A DNA stretch of 7,628 nucleotides from Thermoplasmatota archaeon (GTDB lineage Archaea; Thermoplasmatota; Penumbrarchaeia; Penumbrarchaeales; Penumbrarchaeaceae). The DNA lies in contig JAUVBH010000070.1 of NCBI GenBank assembly GCA_030591285.1, forward strand, positions 1 to 7,628. Reading direction: 5' to 3'. Made by a program: the position numbers and the translations under genes. Positions within the stretch are counted from its first letter, which is position 1; every line of letters begins with the position of its first letter. The notes beneath the pieces were generated by a model. That model saw nothing but the letters and a program-made list of their open reading frames with translations, searched no databases and had not been told where the DNA came from. Below, in pieces: positions 1 to 6,400 of this stretch.

Positions 1-3000
1 ACCTCTGATCTTAATGACCTTATGATCAATAGTGAAAATGATCTGGAACTGGCCCAGGAAGAGGAAAGTTTCACAGAGGAATTCGATGATCTGAACAATG
101 CTGAATATTCAGAGAATCTGATACAACTATCAGGAGATTCAAAGGTCCAGCATTTTTTCAGGAAAACATATGGAGGACCCGGATCGGAAACTTCCCAGAG
201 ATGCATCAATACCTCGGATGGAGGTTATGTGATCACCGGTTCGGTCTTTAATGTGAACACCGGAGATGATCTATTGCTCATGAAGCTTGACCGTAACGGG
301 AATCAAGTCTGGAGCAAGAATTTTGGTGGATTGGGGAGAGATGTCGGATATGATGTTCTGGAAACATCAGGAAATGATCTGGTCATTGTTGGTGAGGCAA
401 CACCATCCGGCACCAAATATACGGATGTATGGCTTCTTAAGACCGATAGTTCTGGAAATAAGATCTGGGATTACACCTATGATCTTGATGGGGTAGAAAG
501 TGGTAAAGCTATTATTGAGACAACTGATGGAAACTATGCTATCTGCGGATCATTTTATGATATCCTTCACTCCACATACGACATGATGATAATGATGATC
601 GAACCATCCGGAGAAGAGATCTGGAACGAGACTTTTGGAGATACAGGGGATCAAACAGGCAGGGACATCATAGAGACACAAGATGGGAATCTCATGGTGA
701 TCGGAGATTCCGAACCTTTCAACGGGATCGAGATGATCACATTATGGAAGGTGACAACTTCTGGAAATGAGGTATGGAACAGCACCTATGGTTCACAGAG
801 GATGTGGAATATGGGTTACCGCCTTGAACAGATCAATGGAGGCGACGTTCTTGCCTTTGGTCTGAGAATGTCAATGCCTGGAACCGGACTGGAATTCATT
901 CTGGTCAGGGTCAACAATGGAGGGAAAGAGGTCTGGACAAAGACCTATACTGGCGGTGGGAACAGCAGACCCTTTTCAATGACCGTTAACCAAACAGGGG
1001 TCACAATGGTTGGTTCATCCACTGGATTTTCAATCGGTGGAGATGATATCTATGTTGTAAGGGCAGACCTTTCTGGGAACGAGAAATGGTACACCTATTA
1101 TGGTGGTACCCAATATGATACGGGTGTGGATGCTGTTCCAAGTCCTTTTGGTGTGTACCTGATAGGAAATTCCCAATCATGGGGTCCCGGAACCCAGGGG
1201 ATCTTTCTCTTGAACCTCACCCATGAAGGGGGAGGAAGCGAAGGGAAGTTCATCTCAAAGGACCTTCTGAACGGGATCAGCGCAAGTGGGTTGAAGGAGA
1301 TCAGATACACTGCGGATTTCCCTTCCGATTCAGATATAAAGATCAGGTTTTCTAAAGACCTGGTCAACTGGGTCGATTCTTCAGGAATCCCAGATGCATA
1401 TACCACAATGGCAAGCGGCAGCGGCAGGGTGCTTCTTGGTAACCTTGATGAATTCAACAGTAGGTTCCACTATGAACTCACTTTCAACTGCGACAAGATG
1501 GAATCCGCTAAGATGGATTCGTTGACGATGATCTATGTTTTCAAACCTCAATTTGGAACCATGGAAACTTCCCCATTCGACTGTGGTGAGGAGGAAGTGG
1601 CCTGGGGAAAGATCAGTATGGAAGCGGATATTCCGTCTGGGGCCAGTATTGACCTCCGGATCAAAACGGGAGCTACAGTTGAGGAGCTTTCCGGCAAGGA
1701 TTATATAGGCCCGGATGGGACGACCGTCACATCATATTCGAATGGTGATGCTATCTGGGATGGTCACGATGGGCAGCAGATCATTCAAATGGAACTTAAC
1801 CTCTCAACTTCTGATATAAAGATCACACCGGTCATCAGTTCACTGAACTTCACATTTGACAGGCCAGGAGAGATCACAGGTCCGGGAGTGGCATATACCA
1901 CAGGCGATATCGATGATATCTTCAATTTCACGGTCTCCTTTATTGATCCGGACAACGATGGTCCGGATAATGTAAAATTGGAGATCGATGGTGAGAACCA
2001 AACCATGATCCCTGTTGGCGATGATGAGATCTATACCGATGGAAGAGAGTACTTTCATCTATCAGGATTTACTGCAGGAGAGCACACCTACAGATTCTTT
2101 GTGACCTACGGAAATCTTCTTCTTTCAACGAATATTGAAACGATAGAGGTCCTTCATGCACCATTGTTCACGATAGAGGTGTTTTCAGATTTGAATACAA
2201 TTACAACTGATGATGTTCTCAAGTTCTCCGCATCGGGATATGACAGGGTTGGGAACACTGTTGAGATAGATCCTATTTGGGAGGCATCTGGTGGGGGGAA
2301 TGTTGATCAAACCGGTAATTTCACTGCGAATATTGTAGGGACCTGGGCGATATATGCGAACATGACAGGCATCTCTGGAAATGCAAATGTTACCGTTACC
2401 CATGGAGAACTTGCCACCATCGAAGTGAAAACCGACATCTATACCATAACCGCTGATGAGAATGTTCAACTTGAAGCTGTTGGATTCGATGATGATGGAA
2501 ATGAGATCGAGATCGAACCCGAATGGACCATAGAGGGTGGAGGCACCATTGATGAGAACGGTTTATTTGAGGGAGATCGGATAGGGATGTGGAAGGTCTT
2601 TGCAACCATTGACAGCATCCAGAGCTTCGAGATAATCGAGGTCCGATCTGGAGTGTTGAACTATATCGAGATCGATCCGCCGGAAGTTACACTGAATATC
2701 TCCGAAACCGTCCACTTTAGCGCAATGGGTTATGACTCCGGTGGCAACATAGTGTTCCTTGACCCTCACTGGATCGCATCGGGAGGAGGATCCGTACATA
2801 CATTAGGGATCTTTACCGCAGAGTATCCAGGAACCTGGATCGTATACTGTAATGACTCTGGGGTTTCTGGTGAAGCTGCTGTGACCGTGAACTCTCCAGC
2901 TAACGTAGACGATGATGACGATGTTGAACCAGATGACGATGATGATACGAGCGAGAAAGGGAGTCTGATCGGACCTGTCCTTGGTATCATCGGGGCCCTT

Positions 3001-3408
3001 GTTCTGATACTGATAATAGGAGTTGTGATCTATTTCGTTATCATCAAGAAGAAGGAGCCAGAATCGGAGAAAGTAGAAGAACCGATCCCGGAAGATGAAG
3101 TTCAACAGACATTGGAGCAGGGGCTGTATCAGGATCTTTATGGACAGCAACCAGAACCCTCTCAGATGCCTATGACAGCACCTGTTGACCAGGCACAGAT
3201 CCAGCCTCTCATGAAGCAGCCGCTACAAGAACAGAGCACGCAAGCGGATGAACAGGGCATATCTCAACCCGAACCGGCTGAACCCATACCTGAAGAAGGA
3301 GAGGTTGCTGGGGAACAGGATGAAACACTTCCTCCCGAACAGGTCCAACCTGAAATGCCAGAGGATCCTGTCGATGAGCAGCCTCAGATCGATCCGCCTG
3401 CCGTATAG
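1..3408 (+). CDS. Large membrane-anchored surface protein: seven-blade propeller, Ig-like modules, TM helix, cytoplasmic tail (5' partial)
   Basis: The frame is open from base 1 to the TAG at 3406-3408. The first ATG, at 22, lacks a ribosome binding site and a signal peptide and is preceded by in-frame codons (TSDLNDL), so the true start is probably upstream and the gene is 5' partial. Counting from that Met: acidic segment 1-45; seven propeller repeats 48-404; paired beta-sandwich modules about 410-507 and 510-613; an Ig-like module 614-711 with IDPDNDGPDN and YTDGREYFHL; three Big2-like repeats 716-956; Asp-rich stalk 962-976; membrane helix 981-1008; KKK; Pro/Glu/Gln-rich tail to 1128. Fourteen NxS/T sequons all lie before the stalk and none in the tail, which fits an outside-facing glycosylated ectodomain. 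No catalytic motif is seen, so binding, adhesion or a structural surface role is inferred. No specific gene name is recognised. Confidence 0.88.
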   Translation, partial: TSDLNDLMINSENDLELAQEEESFTEEFDDLNNAEYSENLIQLSGDSKVQHFFRKTYGGPGSETSQRCINTSDGGYVITGSVFNVNTGDDLLLMKLDRNGNQVWSKNFGGLGRDVGYDVLETSGNDLVIVGEATPSGTKYTDVWLLKTDSSGNKIWDYTYDLDGVESGKAIIETTDGNYAICGSFYDILHSTYDMMIMMIEPSGEEIWNETFGDTGDQTGRDIIETQDGNLMVIGDSEPFNGIEMITLWKVTTSGNEVWNSTYGSQRMWNMGYRLEQINGGDVLAFGLRMSMPGTGLEFILVRVNNGGKEVWTKTYTGGGNSRPFSMTVNQTGVTMVGSSTGFSIGGDDIYVVRADLSGNEKWYTYYGGTQYDTGVDAVPSPFGVYLIGNSQSWGPGTQGIFLLNLTHEGGGSEGKFISKDLLNGISASGLKEIRYTADFPSDSDIKIRFSKDLVNWVDSSGIPDAYTTMASGSGRVLLGNLDEFNSRFHYELTFNCDKMESAKMDSLTMIYVFKPQFGTMETSPFDCGEEEVAWGKISMEADIPSGASIDLRIKTGATVEELSGKDYIGPDGTTVTSYSNGDAIWDGHDGQQIIQMELNLSTSDIKITPVISSLNFTFDRPGEITGPGVAYTTGDIDDIFNFTVSFIDPDNDGPDNVKLEIDGENQTMIPVGDDEIYTDGREYFHLSGFTAGEHTYRFFVTYGNLLLSTNIETIEVLHAPLFTIEVFSDLNTITTDDVLKFSASGYDRVGNTVEIDPIWEASGGGNVDQTGNFTANIVGTWAIYANMTGISGNANVTVTHGELATIEVKTDIYTITADENVQLEAVGFDDDGNEIEIEPEWTIEGGGTIDENGLFEGDRIGMWKVFATIDSIQSFEIIEVRSGVLNYIEIDPPEVTLNISETVHFSAMGYDSGGNIVFLDPHWIASGGGSVHTLGIFTAEYPGTWIVYCNDSGVSGEAAVTVNSPANVDDDDDVEPDDDDDTSEKGSLIGPVLGIIGALVLILIIGVVIYFVIIKKKEPESEKVEEPIPEDEVQQTLEQGLYQDLYGQQPEPSQMPMTAPVDQAQIQPLMKQPLQEQSTQADEQGISQPEPAEPIPEEGEVAGEQDETLPPEQVQPEMPEDPVDEQPQIDPPAV
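163..1233 (+). repeat. Seven tandem about 50-residue blades, probable closed beta-propeller
   Basis: Seven protein repeats follow each other without gaps at residues about 48-97, 99-149, 151-201, 203-252, 254-305, 307-356 and 358-404 of the plus-strand product, counted from the Met at 22. The consensus is roughly K-T-Y-G-G, then D-x-G-x-x-V-x-E-T-x-D-G-x-Y-x-I-x-G, then D-x-x-L-x-K-x-D-x-S-G-N-x-x-W. Clear examples are DGGYVITGS, WLLKTDSSGNKIW and VVRADLSGNEKW. Repeats of this kind occur in secreted archaeal and bacterial proteins and are expected to fold as propeller blades. Seven copies is the commonest number for a closed ring. The last blade ends in FLLNLTHEGG and lacks the terminal Trp. 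The fold is inferred from periodicity. Ligand unknown. Confidence 0.8.
1249..2154 (+). other. Three extracellular beta-sandwich modules, the first two a tandem pair
   Basis: Residues about 410-507 and 510-613 of the plus-strand product resemble each other. Both have an early strand ending in ADFPSDSDIKIRF or ADIPSGASIDLRI, and both close with a strand pair (FHYELTF with LTMIYVF; IQMELNL with SSLNFTF). This is the pattern of repeated beta-sandwich domains in large secreted archaeal proteins, where the segment before the closing strands often reads TP-x-I-x-S-L; the second copy has TPVISSL. Residues about 614-711 form a different Ig-like module with FTVSFIDPDNDGPDNVKLEIDG (trimmed here to its key DPDNDGP and IDG motifs), YTDGREYFHL and AGEHTYRFF. 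Boundaries are approximate and the fold assignment is from pattern only. Confidence 0.6.
2167..2889 (+). repeat. Three tandem Big2-like immunoglobulin repeats
   Basis: Three repeats of about 77 residues occupy positions 716-793, 798-874 and 879-956 of the plus-strand product. Shared positions include an initial I-E, then F-S-A-x-G-Y-D-x-x-G-N, a P-x-W, S-G-G-G, a G-x-F-T-A, G-T-W-x-V-Y and a closing V-T-V strand. Copies one and three match best (EASGGGNV and IASGGGSV; ANIVGTWAIYA and AEYPGTWIVYC). The middle copy is more diverged and more acidic (FDDDGNEIEIEPEW). The layout matches the bacterial Ig-like group 2 type, common as spacers in adhesins and surface proteins. They probably lift the propeller away from the membrane. 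Confidence 0.75.
2905..2949 (+). other. Asp-rich stalk before the membrane helix
   Basis: Codons here are nearly all GAT and GAC and give residues 962-976 of the plus-strand product, reading NVDDDDDVEPDDDDDTS around the block. A short polyacidic linker directly outside the membrane helix is frequent in archaeal surface proteins. It may bind cations or act as a flexible, glycan-poor spacer; that role is inference. The DNA is a low-complexity GAY run. Confidence 0.8.
2962..3045 (+). other. Single transmembrane helix with KKK stop-transfer
   Basis: Residues 981-1008 of the plus-strand product are strongly hydrophobic (core GALVLILIIGVVIYFVII) and are followed at once by KKK. The acidic stalk before and the lysines after fix the orientation by the positive-inside rule: ectodomain out, tail in. 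It is 120 residues from the C-terminus, so it is a true membrane span and not a C-terminal sorting signal of the archaeosortase type. Confidence 0.9.
3046..3405 (+). other. Pro/Glu/Gln-rich cytoplasmic tail of about 120 residues
   Basis: The tail runs from residue 1009 to 1128 of the plus-strand product. By hand count more than half of the residues after the lysines are Pro, Glu or Gln. It has no predicted hydrophobic core, no Cys and no N-glycosylation sequon, and is probably disordered. One short segment, TLEQGLYQDLYGQQ (about 1030-1043), has the only aromatic residues and some helix character, so it is the best candidate for a docking motif. Function unknown. Confidence 0.75.
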
Positions 3409-3417
3409 ATTTATTGT
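3409..3417. other. 9-base gap between convergent stop codons
   Basis: The plus-strand TAG ends at 3408 and the minus-strand TGA (read as TCA on the plus strand) begins at 3418. The gap is AT-rich (atttattgt). There is a short T-containing stretch for the plus transcript but no clear U-run for the minus transcript and no stable hairpin. Each transcript probably ends inside the opposite gene. Confidence 0.85.
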
Positions 3418-6400
3418 TCAATATCCCTCGACCATTGAAAAGATATCTACTCTCCAAACTCCCTGACCGGCTATTGCCATGATCAGGTAATTCATATCAG
3501 GGGTCATCTTGAGATTGTTGGCAACATTATCACGGATATAGAATTCGGATGTTGGCATCCCATTGTTGAAAGGTTTCCAGGAATCCCCCCCATCCAGACT
3601 TATGAACACTCCATAGGATGAACTCAGGAAAAGTATGTCATGATCCTCTGGATGGATTATCAACTGGTAGTACTCGGACATGTTTGTCAAACCGTTCATG
3701 ATCGAGGCCCAGGATTCCCCACCGTTGGTGGATCTCATCACTATTCCACCGAAGGTGTTGCGGTGCATGAATCCCTTGTTCATGCCATTCTTTGTTGCAG
3801 TGTACATGATGTTCGGATCCTCGTCATCAATGACGACACAAAAAGGCCATTGCTCACCTGGCATTCCCTTGGATGTATTTGACCAGGTCATCCCCCTATC
3901 ATCTGACCTCCATACACCATTGTAGGTTCCAGCGAAGAGGACATCGTGGTTGTCCGGATGCATTGTAAGAGAGAATATCCCATCATTGCCAAGGCCTGAA
4001 CTTGAACATTCCCATGTCTCCCCGTTATCCTCACTGATGAAGAAACCACCGGGAAACTGCCCGAGGTATACTCTTCCTTCCACGTAAGGATCGAACAGCA
4101 GTGCGCTGTACTGATAGAGTCTCCTTTCCCAGGCTGCCCATTGTCCGGTACCGATCGATTTATCCAGATGGGTCCAGTTCATGGAATCCTCATTGAACCG
4201 GTAGACACCATAACCATTCGTTCCAACGAATACCGTCCCATTTTCTGTGATATCAATTGACATTATATCCAGAGAGGTCAGTCCATTGTTGATAGGGGCC
4301 CAGGTTCGTCCTGTATCTAACGACCTGAACACACCCTGGTCGGAAACCATGTATATTTCATCTCTGGAACTCGGGTCGAACTTTATTCGTCTTACCCCAA
4401 GGTCCCTGAAGATGGGGTCTGTCTCGTATACACCATACATCGGGAACCATGTGCTGGCTCTGTCCCTTGAAATGTATATCCCTCTACCATAAATTCCCAG
4501 GAAAAGGTTCTCCGGATCTTCCGGGTTTATCTCTAACGAATAATATCCCTCTGTCAGAGGGTCGGCAACTTCGAAACTTGGTAATGCAAAATTGCATTCG
4601 TTCCATGTTATTCCCCTATCAGTGGATTTGAATACTCCTCCAGGAAATGATGTGGCATAAATGATGTTAGGATTGGTAGGATCGATCTTTATCTGGATAT
4701 TAGAGATGTGTGGAGTTGGACCTGTCGGATCATCCCATGAGATCGTATCGTCGTTTTCCATAGACCCATGGAATACTCCCCCACCCGATGTCCCGGCATA
4801 GATATGGTCTGAAGATATTGTAATTGCACCTATGCTAAGGAAATCCAGTCCACTGTTTTGAGAGTTCCATGTCTCTCCAGAATCAGTTGAGAGGTATACG
4901 CCGGTATTCGTTCCTACTACCAGTTTCCCATCATCCATTGGAATAACTTTCTTGATGGGGCCTTTGAACGGATCATCATCGAGGAGTGGGGTCCACATCC
5001 CCTCTTCATCAGTACTTTTGTAGATGTTGTTAACCAGGTTGGGGTCATCAATGCGAGGCTGTCCATATAGACCAATATCGCATCCACCTGCCAGGTAGAT
5101 AGCACCATCATGAGTGGAGATACTGTTGAAACCCATGTCCAGAAGATCACCTGAGATATTTGTCCAGCTGTCATCATTCAATTTATAGACACCATTTATG
5201 TGGCTGACAGCATAAAGATCGTTTTCGTTCGAAGCGAAACCTATGACAGCTCTCTTCATGTCACCTGTTAATTGTGCTGGACCACCCTCTTCCATTCTGA
5301 AAGTGGTTCCCGACATTGGTTCGTCGTTGTATACTGATATCTGTCTGTCCTGTATATTGAATAAAGATATGTAGAGTGCTCCCTGATGAAATACCATGGC
5401 GCTTACTCTGTAGTAAAGATCGACATCGAACTCAATGATCCGATTCCATGAATGACCACTATCGTGTGTTTCGTACACCGAAGGGCTTGTACGGTCGCCG
5501 ATAAAGAAATGATCTGGATCTCCAGGGTCCATTACAATTGCAGAAATGGAGTTTGTTGGTGTTTCTAACAACTCCCATGTAGTGGCAGAATCAGAACTTT
5601 TAAACAATCCTCCGCCCCACGGAGCTGCATATACAACTGAACCGTCATTTGGATCGACCGCCATCTCATGGATCGTGGAGAACGTCAGTTGATCAGCCAA
5701 TGGATCCCAGTTATCTCCTCTATCATCGGTTAGGTATATCCTGCCTGGTTCCCCTGTGATCCCTGCATATATCCGGTTGGTGTCTTCCGGATCCACAGCA
5801 ATAGAAGTGGCCCCTGAGGAATCGAGGACCTTCAGAATTTCCGACCAACCGAGCAATTCTTCCTGGGAACTATCATATTTCCAAATTGATGAAAAATTCT
5901 CGAATATCTTGGGTGAATATGTTGCATATATGATCTCGCTGTCCTCTGGGTCAAGTTCGACATCATATACATAGTCTGGACAATTCAGAAGATGTTTCCA
6001 ATCGGTCCTGATCTCATTGGTTTGAATAGAGGTGTCTAGCTGGTCAATGTTCTGAATTCTCGAGACACCAGTTCCATGTAATGAAGCATATATGGAGCTC
6101 GTTCCCTGGTCGGTAGCTTCCAGATCGAAGACCCTGACTCCGGCAAATTCCGAAGCTAACCTTCCCCATGTCTTCCCCATATCCAAGGATTCGTACAGGT
6201 CAGCCCCTTCCGTGGCCAATATCATGTGGTTGGGATCGTGGGGGTCGAAGACCAGTTCGTCTCCCATTGTAGTTATTGCGGTGAGCATCTCCCAGGTTTC
6301 ACCACCATCCCTGGTAATATGCGAGAAATGAGCAATATTTCCAGCAGTGGCAATAACGCTCCCATCGGTAGGATGAATTGCAATATTTGAAGGACTGGAA

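Noticed and set aside
2905..2949. GAY repeat tract as a microsatellite or phase-variation element
   Set aside because: The repeat is imperfect, mixes GAT and GAC, and is in triplets, so length changes would not shift the frame. It is adequately explained as an Asp-rich stalk.
2962..3045. Archaeosortase-type C-terminal sorting signal in the plus-strand protein
   Set aside because: The helix is followed by about 120 residues, not a short basic end, and there is no PGF motif before it.
2803..3150. Antisense open frame of 115 codons opposite the stalk, helix and tail
   Set aside because: Its composition is a mirror of the GAY and hydrophobic codons of the real gene; it has no ribosome binding site and no recognisable protein pattern. 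The same holds for the other short frames in both large genes.
3417..3439. Inverted repeat ttcaat/attgaa with an 11-base loop, as a possible terminator between the genes
   Set aside because: Only six AT-rich pairs, no extension on either side and no T-run following it on either strand. It also lies within the coding end of the minus-strand gene.
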